A stretch of DNA of 64,000 nucleotides, taken from assembly GCA_964481195.1 (NCBI GenBank), contig CAYZTB010000012.1:1-64000 (forward strand), read 5' to 3'. Positions 10,124 through 18,758 of this stretch are shown here, piece after piece. The notes beneath the pieces were generated by a model that worked only from the letters and a program-made list of their open reading frames with translations, was not told where the DNA came from and ran no database searches. This DNA comes from Palsa-948 sp964481195. GTDB taxonomy: Bacteria > Bacteroidota > Bacteroidia > Palsa-948. Within the stretch, counting starts at the first letter, position 1; each line of letters starts with the position of its first letter. The position numbers and the translations under genes were made by a program.

Positions 10124-10263
10124 ATGGGGGCGCAGGACAAAAATCCGATAAACAGCCTTCGGACAGACCTCGGATTAGGCAAAAAATTGTGGGCTGAGCT
10201 TGTCGAAGCCCACATAGGAAATTGAAGTGACCGGAAAAATGTCGTGCGCCCATTTGTATGGGC
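10124..10263. repeat. Short palindromic (REP/MITE-like) intergenic element
   Basis: Outer arms 10124-10147 and 10231-10253 are imperfect inverted repeats of about 23 bp. Inside is a hairpin at 10189-10213 with a GTGGGCT/AGCCCAC stem whose GAGCTTGTCGA loop is typical of dispersed REP-like sequences. A further GCCCAT/ATGGGC hairpin sits at 10248-10263. It lies between the MerR start and the 3' end of the M23 peptidase gene. No coding capacity is evident. Confidence 0.55.
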
Positions 10264-10281
10264 TGTATATTAGTATTGAGC

Positions 10282-11250
10282 CTAGTCGAACGATTGTGAA
10301 GCACGAGAAGACAGCTCTATCATTTGCTTATACTCGGCCGGAGTAAGATCGTTGTAATAGAAATTTACCGGATTCACAGGGCTTCCGTTTTTATGCACTT
10401 CATAATGCACGTGTGGGCCCGCTGATAGTCCTGTATTTCCTACGTAGCCTAACAGCTCCCCTCGTTTTACTTTCTTGCCAACTCGTACTGCTATCTTACT
10501 CATATGAGCATATAAGGTTGTATACCCATAACCATGATTAACCACCACATGATTTCCGTAGCCTGATCCATACTCAGATGCACTAACAACTCCATCGCCT
10601 GTAGCATATATTTTAGCTCCTACATTGGCAGTAAAGTCCATGCCAGAATGAAACTTAGAATATTTATAAATGGGATGCATCCTCATTCCAAATCCTGATG
10701 GTGAATGTTTTAAATCTCTATTTGAAATAGGTTGAATGGCAGGGATACAAGCTAACATTACTTCTTTGTTCTTAGCCATTTTTATTACTTCATCAAACGA
10801 TTTAGACTGTATATATAGTTGCTTTGAAATTTGATCAAGACGTTTTGTATTTTCAATAATTAAAGTAGAATTCTCGTATCCTTCCAATTCTTTATATCGG
10901 TCTACTCCTCCAAAGCCTGCTCTGCGAATTTCCGAAGCAATAGGGTCTGCCTCAAAAACCAGTCTGTAAATGTTATCATCTCTTTTTTCAATATCCGTTA
11001 ACACAGATTGAACTTCCCCCAACTTTTTATTTAAAATATCATACTGGTAGGACATCCACTCTATTTCTCTTTTTTGCATTTTCTCTTTTGGAGAATCAAA
11101 ATAGGTAAAGGCAATAAATACGGTTATTCCGGCAAACACCGTTCCTATAGCTAGGTAAGAAAACACCTTTAGTGCAATCTTTTTCCAGCTAAACCCAACT
11201 TTCTCGTAAGTAAGTGAGTGAGTGTTAAAACGATATTTAATTTTTGACAT
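10282..11250 (-). CDS. M23 family peptidoglycan metallopeptidase
   Basis: 322 residues from the ATG at 11250 (MSKIKYRFN); an in-frame ATG seven codons earlier lies in the divergent promoter region and is less likely. Layout: short cytoplasmic N-terminus, one membrane segment (about 35-55), a coiled-coil periplasmic stalk (60-170), then a lysostaphin-like peptidase domain. Zn ligands are visible as HSGMD and HVHYE, with GNTG...GPHVHYEV typical of active enzymes. It would cut peptide cross-links in periplasmic murein during growth or division. It is divergent from alaS with 115 bp between starts; M23-alaS adjacency is common in the phylum. The gene appears complete. Confidence 0.9.
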   Translation of the reverse strand: MSKIKYRFNTHSLTYEKVGFSWKKIALKVFSYLAIGTVFAGITVFIAFTYFDSPKEKMQKREIEWMSYQYDILNKKLGEVQSVLTDIEKRDDNIYRLVFEADPIASEIRRAGFGGVDRYKELEGYENSTLIIENTKRLDQISKQLYIQSKSFDEVIKMAKNKEVMLACIPAIQPISNRDLKHSPSGFGMRMHPIYKYSKFHSGMDFTANVGAKIYATGDGVVSASEYGSGYGNHVVVNHGYGYTTLYAHMSKIAVRVGKKVKRGELLGYVGNTGLSAGPHVHYEVHKNGSPVNPVNFYYNDLTPAEYKQMIELSSRASQSFD

Positions 11251-11287
11251 CCTTGTTAATTTCAGCAGCAAATGTACAGAAATAATC

Positions 11288-11295
11288 TATTTTTG
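11288..11295 (+). promoter_or_regulatory. TAnnTTTG promoter element for alaS
   Basis: TATTTTTG lies about 70 bp upstream of the alaS ATG in the divergent spacer and matches the Bacteroidota -7 consensus. Confidence 0.5.
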
Positions 11296-11365
11296 TACCA
11301 CTATATATATTGCGAAATCAACAGAGATATTAACTCGTTTTTTTATCCGTAATTTATTCAAAACG

Positions 11366-14041
11366 ATGAAATCAGTCAAAATTCGCGAAAAGTATCTTGA
11401 GTTCTTTCGAGATAAAAATCATGTTATTGTTCCTTCCGCTCCGTTGGTTATTAAAAATGACCCTACCCTGATGTTTACCAATGCAGGGATGAATCAATTT
11501 AAAGATTTGTTTTTAGGGAATGGCAAAATTACAAACTCCCGAATTGCTGATTCTCAAAAATGCCTTCGTGTTTCCGGCAAGCATAACGATTTGGAAGAAG
11601 TAGGAATTGACACCTACCATCATACCATGTTTGAAATGCTTGGCAACTGGAGTTTTGGAGACCCTGCAAAACCTAGCAGTGGGTATTTTAAAAAGGACGC
11701 AATAAAATGGGCCTGGGAATTACTTACCGGAGTATATAATATTTCACCCGATCGATTATATGTAACCGTATTTGAAGGCAGTCAAGACGATAACATTGCA
11801 TTTGATCAGGAATCTGCTGATAATTGGAAAAATTATATTCAGCCTGCTCGAATCATTAACGGAAATAAAAAAGATAATTTCTGGGAGATGGGCGAAACTG
11901 GTCCATGTGGTCCATGCTCCGAAGTACATGTAGACTTACGTGACGAGAAAGATAGAGAGAAAGTGGATGGAAAAACTTTAGTAAACAAGAGCCATCCCGA
12001 AGTGGTAGAAATTTGGAATTTGGTGTTCATGGAATATAACCGTAAAGCAAATGGAGTACTTGAAAAGCTTCCAGCAAGACACGTAGATACAGGCATGGGC
12101 TTTGAAAGGCTTAGCATGGCGTTGCAAGGAAAAAAATCTACTTACGATACAGATATTTTTCAGCCTATCATACGGAAGATTGAAGAAATGTGCGGGCTTA
12201 GATACAAGCCAGAAGATAAAAATGAGCAATCTGAAATTACAAACATTGGCATGCGTGTAATTGCAGATCATATACGTGCCATTGCTTTTACCATTGCTGA
12301 TGGGCAACTTCCTTCTAACACGGGAGCAGGATATGTTATAAGACGAATATTGAGAAGAGCAGTGCGCTACGGATATCAATCGCTGGGAATAAAAGAACCA
12401 TTTCTTCATTTATTAGTTCCAGTCCTTGCAAATCAAATGGGAGATTTTTTTCCTGAAATAGAAAAAGAAAAAACATTTGTCCAGAAAGTAATCAAAGAAG
12501 AAGAAACAGCATTCTTCAGAACGTTAGAACAAGGGTTAAAAAAAATAGATGCTGTTTGTTCTGAGATTTCTAATTCTAAAAATGCAAAAATTGTTGATGG
12601 CAAAACTGCTTTTGAGCTTTACGACACCTATGGCTTTCCGCTGGATCTTACTTCTTTAATTGCTAGGCAATCCGGCTTATCCATTGATGAGGAAGGATTT
12701 AACGAGGAGATGAGCAAGCAAAAATCTCGTTCTCGCGATGATGCCAAGGTGGATGTTGCCGACTGGATTGATGTTGGAAACGCACCCAAAGATATTAGCT
12801 CCTTTGTTGGATACAACACATTGGATTGTATTTCTAAAATTGTAAAATACAGAAAGGTAAAATCCAAGGGGAAAGAAGTTTATCAAATCATTTTAAACCA
12901 AACACCTTTTTATGCCGAAAGTGGTGGACAAGTTGGGGATATAGGTGTATTAGAATCTGAAAATGAAAAAATAAATATCCTAGATACGAAAAAGGAAAAC
13001 AATCTTATCGTTCATTATTCTGATGCGATACCTAAAAACTTACTGGTAGAATTTAAAGCAATCGTAAATAATACGAAGCGCACGAATACTAAAAACAATC
13101 ACTCTGCCACCCATTTACTACACGCAGCGCTACGTCAAATACTAGGCAAACACGTTGAACAAAAAGGCTCTTTGGTTAATGAAGATCAATTGCGTTTTGA
13201 CTTCTCTCATTTTTTAAAAGTTACGGACGAGGAAATTTCTAAAATTGAGATTTTAGTAAATCAAAAAATACGCGAAAATATCTCCTGCCAAACGCAAGTA
13301 ATGGCTGTGGAAGAAGCCAAAAAAACCGGTGCCATGGCTTTGTTTGGAGAAAAATATGGTGAAACTGTTCGAGTAGTTACCATGGATAAAAATTATTCTA
13401 TTGAACTTTGCGGAGGCACACACGTGAGCGCAACTGGAGAGATTGGCTATTTCAAAATTACTTCCGAAAGCGCTGTTGCTGCAGGAATTCGAAGAATTGA
13501 AGCTACTACCGCTGCAAAAGCAGAAGAGTTTTTGAATTCTCAGTTAGATAAATTGAATCAAGTGAACTCCTTATTTAAAAATCCTAAGGACTTACTAAAG
13601 AGCATCCAAGATCTGCAATCACAAAATTCAGAGCTATCAAAACAAATTGAATCTTTGCTTCAGGAGAAGGCAACTTTTTTACAAACAGAACTAATTTCAA
13701 AAGTTCAAAATAAGAATGGCATCAACTTCATATCAGAAAAAATTGAGTTGGATTCTTCCGAAGCAATAAAAAAACTTTCGTTTGATATTAAAAATAAAGT
13801 CGATAATTTGTTTCTAGTATTAGGAGCTGTAGTAAATGGGAGACCCAGCCTCTCTGTTATGTTATCGGACAACCTGGTAAAAGAAAAAAAGCTTCATGCC
13901 GGAAACATTATAAAAGAACTTGCAAAAGAAATTAATGGTGGCGGTGGCGGACAGCCATTTTACGCAACAGCAGGGGGAACAAATTCAGAAGGACTTCAAA
14001 AAGCAATATCAGAAGCAAGCAAGTTTCTTTCCCTTTCTTAA
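11366..14041 (+). CDS. alaS: Alanine--tRNA ligase
   Basis: 891 residues, close to the usual AlaRS length. The start MKSVKIREKYLEFF at 11366 fits the family; the open frame upstream extends into the promoter region and is not part of the gene. The class II catalytic core is at residues 1-250 (MFTNAGMNQFKD, GEMGETGPCGPCSE-like motif, VDTGMGFERL). The editing domain has the zinc-binding HSATHLLH (about 578) and CGGTHV (about 681) motifs. A C-Ala oligomerisation/tRNA-binding region ends with GGGGGQPFYATAGG. It charges tRNA-Ala and clears mis-charged Ser/Gly. It converges on yidC with 12 bp between stops. Confidence 0.97.
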   Translation: MKSVKIREKYLEFFRDKNHVIVPSAPLVIKNDPTLMFTNAGMNQFKDLFLGNGKITNSRIADSQKCLRVSGKHNDLEEVGIDTYHHTMFEMLGNWSFGDPAKPSSGYFKKDAIKWAWELLTGVYNISPDRLYVTVFEGSQDDNIAFDQESADNWKNYIQPARIINGNKKDNFWEMGETGPCGPCSEVHVDLRDEKDREKVDGKTLVNKSHPEVVEIWNLVFMEYNRKANGVLEKLPARHVDTGMGFERLSMALQGKKSTYDTDIFQPIIRKIEEMCGLRYKPEDKNEQSEITNIGMRVIADHIRAIAFTIADGQLPSNTGAGYVIRRILRRAVRYGYQSLGIKEPFLHLLVPVLANQMGDFFPEIEKEKTFVQKVIKEEETAFFRTLEQGLKKIDAVCSEISNSKNAKIVDGKTAFELYDTYGFPLDLTSLIARQSGLSIDEEGFNEEMSKQKSRSRDDAKVDVADWIDVGNAPKDISSFVGYNTLDCISKIVKYRKVKSKGKEVYQIILNQTPFYAESGGQVGDIGVLESENEKINILDTKKENNLIVHYSDAIPKNLLVEFKAIVNNTKRTNTKNNHSATHLLHAALRQILGKHVEQKGSLVNEDQLRFDFSHFLKVTDEEISKIEILVNQKIRENISCQTQVMAVEEAKKTGAMALFGEKYGETVRVVTMDKNYSIELCGGTHVSATGEIGYFKITSESAVAAGIRRIEATTAAKAEEFLNSQLDKLNQVNSLFKNPKDLLKSIQDLQSQNSELSKQIESLLQEKATFLQTELISKVQNKNGINFISEKIELDSSEAIKKLSFDIKNKVDNLFLVLGAVVNGRPSLSVMLSDNLVKEKKLHAGNIIKELAKEINGGGGGQPFYATAGGTNSEGLQKAISEASKFLSLS

Positions 14042-14053
14042 AAAATAGTTTGA

Positions 14054-15973
14054 CTACTTCTTTGCTCTTTGTTTCTGAGCATCTTCTAACCTTTTTTGCA
14101 ACTTTTGCTGAAATGAGGATGCCGCCTTAGCAGGTTTTTTCTTGTGCGCTTCAATTTGAGCATGCAATTTTTTCTCATCTACAAATCTTCTAATCACAAA
14201 CATTTGCATGAAGCTAATAATGTTTGCTAGTGTGTAGTAATAGCTAAGTCCGGCTGAAAATTTATTTAAGAAAGGCAAAAACATGATAGGCATTAAGTAA
14301 ATCATGTATTTCATTCCCGGCATTTGCTGTTGGCCAGGGCTTCCCATCATCTGGCTATTTAGATGAGTATAAATTAAAGTAGTTATTGTACAAAGTAACG
14401 CCCAAACACTCACATGATCACCATAGATAAAGTCAATGACTGGTAGCTTCCCAAAATTCCAAACAGAATCATACGTTGAAAGATCATGCGCCCACCAAAA
14501 TCCTTGTTGCCTAAGTTCTATAGAAGCTGGGAAAAATCGGAATAAGGCTAATAGTATTGGCATTTGAAGTAATGCGGGAATACAGCCAGCCAATGGACTA
14601 ACACCTGCTTTATTATACAGCGCCATGGTAGCCTGTTGCTTTTTCATAGCATCGTCATTACCAAATTTTTTATTTATCTCATCAATCTCCGGCTTTAACA
14701 CACGCATTTTAGCTGACGATACATACGTTTTGTAGGCAATAGGAAAAAGTAATATTTTAAATATAAGCGTTAAGCAGAGAATAATAATTGCGTAATTAAG
14801 ATTAAAACCTTCTAAAAAATTAAATATTGGAATCACTAAAAATTTATTTACCCATCCAAATATTCCCCAGCCAAGAGGCACTTGTTTTTCTAAATTTAAA
14901 TTCTCATAGCTTTTTAATGTTTGGAAATGATTGGGACCAAAATAATAACGCATGCCAAAAGTTTCACTTGACTTATGCTCGTAAGGCATGGTTAGGTTAG
15001 TGGAGAATTTCTTTACGTAGCTAGAAGAGTTTTTTACATCGAAAGAAGATACATCCGCTCCTGTTTTTTCAAAATGGTTATCTGCAATAAGTACCGAAGT
15101 AAAAAACTGCTGCTTAAATGCTACCCACTTAACTCTTGCCTCAAATAACTTGGTTTCATCCGATGTTTCTGAAAGGTAATCAGGAGCTTCTTCTAAGTAT
15201 TTAAAATATGCTGTCGAGTTTTGTTGCTGTGTAGTAATATCTTTTTCCTGCGTAGGACTACGCATGCTCCAATTTATACTAAGTTCATTTAAATTAGATG
15301 CTATTATATCTTGCAAACCAACTGCATTTATTTTATAAGTAAGCATGTAGGAATCTGCTTCCAACGCATATTCATATTCCAAATATTGGCTGCTCCTACC
15401 CTCTTCGTTTCCATTGGCATATAATCGCATTGCCAGCTTTGACTTACCTATACTTGATTGTTCGGAGGATTTAAAATATAAATCGCCTGTATTAATAGTT
15501 CTGTTACGCTCGGTATCAAATAAAATTCCAAATGAAGAAGAATCCGCGGTAAATAAATTTAAAGGCAAAGAATCATGTGTGCGGTATTTTTTAAGTCGCA
15601 CGTTTGTAATTCTTCCTCCTTTGGAAGAAATGGTTGCTTCTATTAAATTATTTTCAATTTTATATTCCTCCTTATTTTCAATTGCAGCAGAAGCAAATAC
15701 ATCGTATTTATTTACAAGCAATGCTGTCTTAGCAGAATCAGAAGAAGTTAAAGAATCGTTTTTTGAACTTAAAGTATGATTTGTGCTGTTAGTAGAATCT
15801 GCAAACAATTCCTTAACTAAGTTCTCGCGTGCTGCTTTGTTTTGAACAACCTCTATAGAATCTTTTGCTATTTTTTGCTTTGCTATTTCTTCGGCACTAG
15901 GTGCAGAATACCACATCCAGCCAAACATTAACCCACAAATAATAATGATACCGGTGATTGAATTTTTATCCAT
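14054..15973 (-). CDS. yidC: Membrane protein insertase YidC
   Basis: 639 residues. An N-terminal signal-anchor (about 5-20) is followed by a large periplasmic beta-sandwich domain (about 80-360) and the conserved Oxa1/YidC insertase core (about 370-600), with five membrane segments, including FKILLFPIAYKTYVSSAKM and GCIPALLQMPILLALFRFFP. The C-terminal tail is lysine-rich and cytoplasmic, as usual for ribosome contact. It inserts and folds inner-membrane proteins with or without SecYEG. It lies downstream of pyrG on the same strand with a 274-bp spacer; pyrG-yidC order is common in Bacteroidota. Complete. Confidence 0.97.
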   Translation of the reverse strand: MDKNSITGIIIICGLMFGWMWYSAPSAEEIAKQKIAKDSIEVVQNKAARENLVKELFADSTNSTNHTLSSKNDSLTSSDSAKTALLVNKYDVFASAAIENKEEYKIENNLIEATISSKGGRITNVRLKKYRTHDSLPLNLFTADSSSFGILFDTERNRTINTGDLYFKSSEQSSIGKSKLAMRLYANGNEEGRSSQYLEYEYALEADSYMLTYKINAVGLQDIIASNLNELSINWSMRSPTQEKDITTQQQNSTAYFKYLEEAPDYLSETSDETKLFEARVKWVAFKQQFFTSVLIADNHFEKTGADVSSFDVKNSSSYVKKFSTNLTMPYEHKSSETFGMRYYFGPNHFQTLKSYENLNLEKQVPLGWGIFGWVNKFLVIPIFNFLEGFNLNYAIIILCLTLIFKILLFPIAYKTYVSSAKMRVLKPEIDEINKKFGNDDAMKKQQATMALYNKAGVSPLAGCIPALLQMPILLALFRFFPASIELRQQGFWWAHDLSTYDSVWNFGKLPVIDFIYGDHVSVWALLCTITTLIYTHLNSQMMGSPGQQQMPGMKYMIYLMPIMFLPFLNKFSAGLSYYYTLANIISFMQMFVIRRFVDEKKLHAQIEAHKKKPAKAASSFQQKLQKRLEDAQKQRAKK

Positions 15974-16247
15974 AAAAGCTACAAAAAACGCGTTTAGTAA
16001 AGTCTAATTTTAAAGAACGCAAATATAATATTATATATCTAAAAGATATAAGAAGCCTAATGGGATTCGGTGAGCTCTGTCCGACCCAAAGGGGTCCTTT
16101 GGAAAGGGCTCCTTTAGAGTGTTAAAAAACTTCCAACACAGAGGAAAAGAGAACACAGAGTTGCACAGAGAATCAACCCAATATGTATTGACTGTATTTT
16201 TTTACAAATACAAATTGAATAAAATGTTGAATATTTTTGGGTAGTCT
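15974..16247. repeat. Intergenic region with dispersed-repeat fragments
   Basis: A 7-bp perfect hairpin CCAAAGG/CCTTTGG lies at 16086-16102 and an A/G-rich direct-repeat patch (CACAGAG units) at about 16136-16171. Both look like fragments of dispersed intergenic repeats. No gene or clear terminator was seen. The yidC promoter probably lies in the AT-rich part next to 15980-16045. Confidence 0.4.
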
Positions 16248-17888
16248 CTATTCGCCTGCAGGGATACTTTTCTTCAAAGCGCCAATTTCTACTGCAGCGC
16301 CAACAAAGCCAACAAATAAAGGGTGAGGCTTTACTACCGTACTTTTATATTCGGGATGAAACTGAACGCCTATAAACCAAGGATGGTTTTTAAGCTCGAC
16401 AATTTCCACTAAACCACCATCTGGATTAATTCCTGAAGCAATCATTCCGGCATTTTCAAAATCTTTTAAGTACTCATTATTAAATTCATAACGATGGCGA
16501 TGGCGCTCGGATATAGTTTTCTCTTTATAGACTGCTGCAATTTTGGTATCTTCTTTTAACTGACATGGATAAGCTCCTAAACGCATGGTGCCACCCATTT
16601 TGGTAACACCCTTTTGAGTTTCCAATAAATCGATAACCGGATTAGAAGTAGATGGGTTTATTTCTGTAGAATGTGCGTCAGTCAAACCAAGGACATTACG
16701 CGCAAACTCAATAACTGCACATTGCATGCCCAAACAAATTCCTAAAAACGGAATCTCATGCTCGCGCACAAACTGAATAGCGGCAATTTTTCCTTCGATG
16801 CCACGCTTTCCAAACCCAGGTGCTACAATTACGCCTGAGAGTCCTGCTAATTTCTCGGCAACGTTTTCTGCATTTATCCATTCGGAATGAATCCACTTAA
16901 CATTTACCTGACAGTTATTTACTGCACCCGCATGAATTAGAGACTCAGAAATTGATTTGTATGAATCTTTTAACTCCACATATTTTCCAACCAAACCAAT
17001 TTTAATTTCAGATTTAGGATTTTTTAGCTTGTGTAAAAACTCTTTCCAATCATCTAAATAAATATTTTCGGGAATAGGAAGCTCAAGTTTTTTTAGAGCT
17101 ACAATATCAAGCTTTTCCTTTTCCATCAATAACGGAACTTCATAGATGGTATTAGCATCGATAGATTCTATTACCGCTTCGGGCTTAACGTTACAAAAAA
17201 GTGCAATCTTGTTACGGATATCTTTATTTAATTTATGTTCGGTTCTACAAACCAGTATATCTGCCTGAATACCATATTCCAACAACGTTTTAACAGAATG
17301 TTGAGTAGGTTTGGTTTTTAATTCGCCCGTGGTAGATAGATAAGGAATAAGCGTTAAGTGAATCACCAAACAATTTTCTTTTCCCATCTCCCATCGCATC
17401 TGACGCATGGCTTCTACGTATGGTAACGACTCAATATCTCCAACCGTTCCTCCAATTTCAGTAATAACTATTTGGTAATTTCCAGTAGAACCAAGCACAC
17501 GTATACGAGTTTTTATTTCATCTGTAATATGTGGAATAACTTGAACAGTCTTACCTAAATAATCTCCGTTACGCTCTTTGTTAATTACACTCTGATAAAT
17601 TCTACCCGTAGTAATATTATTTGCTTGCGAAGTAGGGATGCCGATGAAACGCTCGTAATGTCCTAAATCCAAATCTGTTTCTGCGCCATCTTCCGTCACA
17701 TAACATTCTCCGTGTTCATACGGATTCATCGTACCCGGATCAACATTTATATAAGGATCCAACTTTTGAATAGCAACCGTATATCCTCGCGCTTGCAATA
17801 GCTTGGCTAAGGAGGCGGAGATAATACCCTTCCCCAATGAGGAAGTAACCCCACCGGTAACAAAAATATATTTAGTTGAATTTGACAT
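16248..17888 (-). CDS. pyrG: CTP synthase
   Basis: 546 residues, normal length. The N-terminal amidoligase domain (1-270) has the P-loop region GGVTSSLGKGIISASLAKLL and the UTP/CTP-binding stretch DPYINVDPGTMNP. The C-terminal class I glutamine amidotransferase domain (about 290-540) has the nucleophile Cys in FLGICLGMQ and the His-Glu pair in GVQFHPEY. It converts UTP plus glutamine and ATP to CTP. All catalytic motifs are present. It is divergent from the metal-efflux operon that starts at 18009. Confidence 0.98.
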   Translation of the reverse strand: MSNSTKYIFVTGGVTSSLGKGIISASLAKLLQARGYTVAIQKLDPYINVDPGTMNPYEHGECYVTEDGAETDLDLGHYERFIGIPTSQANNITTGRIYQSVINKERNGDYLGKTVQVIPHITDEIKTRIRVLGSTGNYQIVITEIGGTVGDIESLPYVEAMRQMRWEMGKENCLVIHLTLIPYLSTTGELKTKPTQHSVKTLLEYGIQADILVCRTEHKLNKDIRNKIALFCNVKPEAVIESIDANTIYEVPLLMEKEKLDIVALKKLELPIPENIYLDDWKEFLHKLKNPKSEIKIGLVGKYVELKDSYKSISESLIHAGAVNNCQVNVKWIHSEWINAENVAEKLAGLSGVIVAPGFGKRGIEGKIAAIQFVREHEIPFLGICLGMQCAVIEFARNVLGLTDAHSTEINPSTSNPVIDLLETQKGVTKMGGTMRLGAYPCQLKEDTKIAAVYKEKTISERHRHRYEFNNEYLKDFENAGMIASGINPDGGLVEIVELKNHPWFIGVQFHPEYKSTVVKPHPLFVGFVGAAVEIGALKKSIPAGE

Positions 17889-17995
17889 CCGAAAGTTGAG
17901 AAGTGCTTTTTATCCCTTCGGGGTGTGAAGTTAATAAAATTATGGATTGAAAATTGAAGAAGAAAGCCCTAAAATATGAAATAAGATAAATTCCC

Positions 17996-18003
17996 TATCT
18001 TCG
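17996..18003 (+). promoter_or_regulatory. Promoter element of the RND metal-efflux operon
   Basis: TATCTTCG is a near match to TAnnTTTG and lies five bases before the ATG of the first operon gene. No inverted repeat that would suggest a metal-responsive operator was seen nearby. Confidence 0.4.
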
Positions 18004-18008
18004 CTCTG

Positions 18009-18413
18009 ATGCTGAAAAGATACACAGCCCTATTATTGATGATAATTGCTTATGTGATTATGCTTGGGCATAGTGTCATTCCACATCACCACCATGAAAG
18101 CAATCATGAATTAGCAGAGCATCATCAAACTGAACACCACCATGACGATGAGGCAGACAGCGAAGGCCTCAATCACCTTTTTTCTCACTTTTTACATGCT
18201 GCTGACGGATTCACTTTCATAACCGTACACAATTTTAACAACACATTTTCTAAACAACTACTTTCGGTTTTTGCCGTTTTGCCTGCCAATTATTTAATAG
18301 CCAAGTTTATCATTCTGCCTTTAATCTATAAACCTCCTGCTGAACTACTCGTTTCTTCTTCACCTCATTTCCTTTCTTCGGGCTTGCGAGCTCCACCTGC
18401 CCTTATCGCTTAA
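18009..18413 (+). CDS. His-rich membrane-anchored protein at head of metal-efflux operon
   Basis: 134 residues. An N-terminal hydrophobic segment (about 5-25) is followed by a dense His/Asp/Glu stretch (HHHHESNHELAEHHQTEHHHDD, about 26-50) and a second hydrophobic region (about 85-110). I recognise no named domain, but similar His-rich proteins commonly precede CzcCBA or CusA operons in Bacteroidota. The histidines suggest binding of Zn, Ni, Co or Cu in the periplasm, as a buffer or relay for the efflux pump encoded downstream. This function is inferred from composition and position. Confidence 0.65.
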   Translation: MLKRYTALLLMIIAYVIMLGHSVIPHHHHESNHELAEHHQTEHHHDDEADSEGLNHLFSHFLHAADGFTFITVHNFNNTFSKQLLSVFAVLPANYLIAKFIILPLIYKPPAELLVSSSPHFLSSGLRAPPALIA

Positions 18414-18503
18414 AAGCTCTCTATTCGGAAAGCGAACATTTTTTGCATTGCATAAATGTGAACGATGATTTTCTATTTATTTTATAATATTAAAAACACG
18501 GCA

Positions 18504-18731
18504 ATGAAAAAGATATTTCTTTCAATAACAATTTTTGCATTCATGGTTGCAGGATGTTCCAACAATCAAACAAAAATACACGACCATAATGACGGAACAC
18601 ACCAACACAATGATGAAGGCGTTCATGAACACAGCGACACCTCCAGCCATCACGGGCAGGAAGAATTCAACGCTGATGAAGACACACTAGAATCACACGA
18701 CCATAATCACAATGGCAGTCATAAGCATTAA
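18504..18731 (+). CDS. Small His-rich lipoprotein
   Basis: 75 residues from the ATG at 18504 (MKKIFLSI); the open frame extends 13 codons upstream but only this start gives a proper lipoprotein signal. A lipobox ends in MVAGC (Cys about residue 17). The mature part is almost entirely His, Asp, Glu, Asn and Ser (HDHNDGTHQHNDEGVHEH), with no predicted globular fold. It is probably a periplasmic metal-binding buffer for the adjacent RND system. The CzcB-like gene starts 27 bp downstream. Confidence 0.65.
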   Translation: MKKIFLSITIFAFMVAGCSNNQTKIHDHNDGTHQHNDEGVHEHSDTSSHHGQEEFNADEDTLESHDHNHNGSHKH

Positions 18732-18758
18732 ATCAGGGGATTTATAAAATCAAAAACA

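Noticed and set aside
10116..10304. 62-codon minus-strand ORF overlapping the M23 gene end
   Set aside because: Translation of the REP-like palindrome; no plausible protein.
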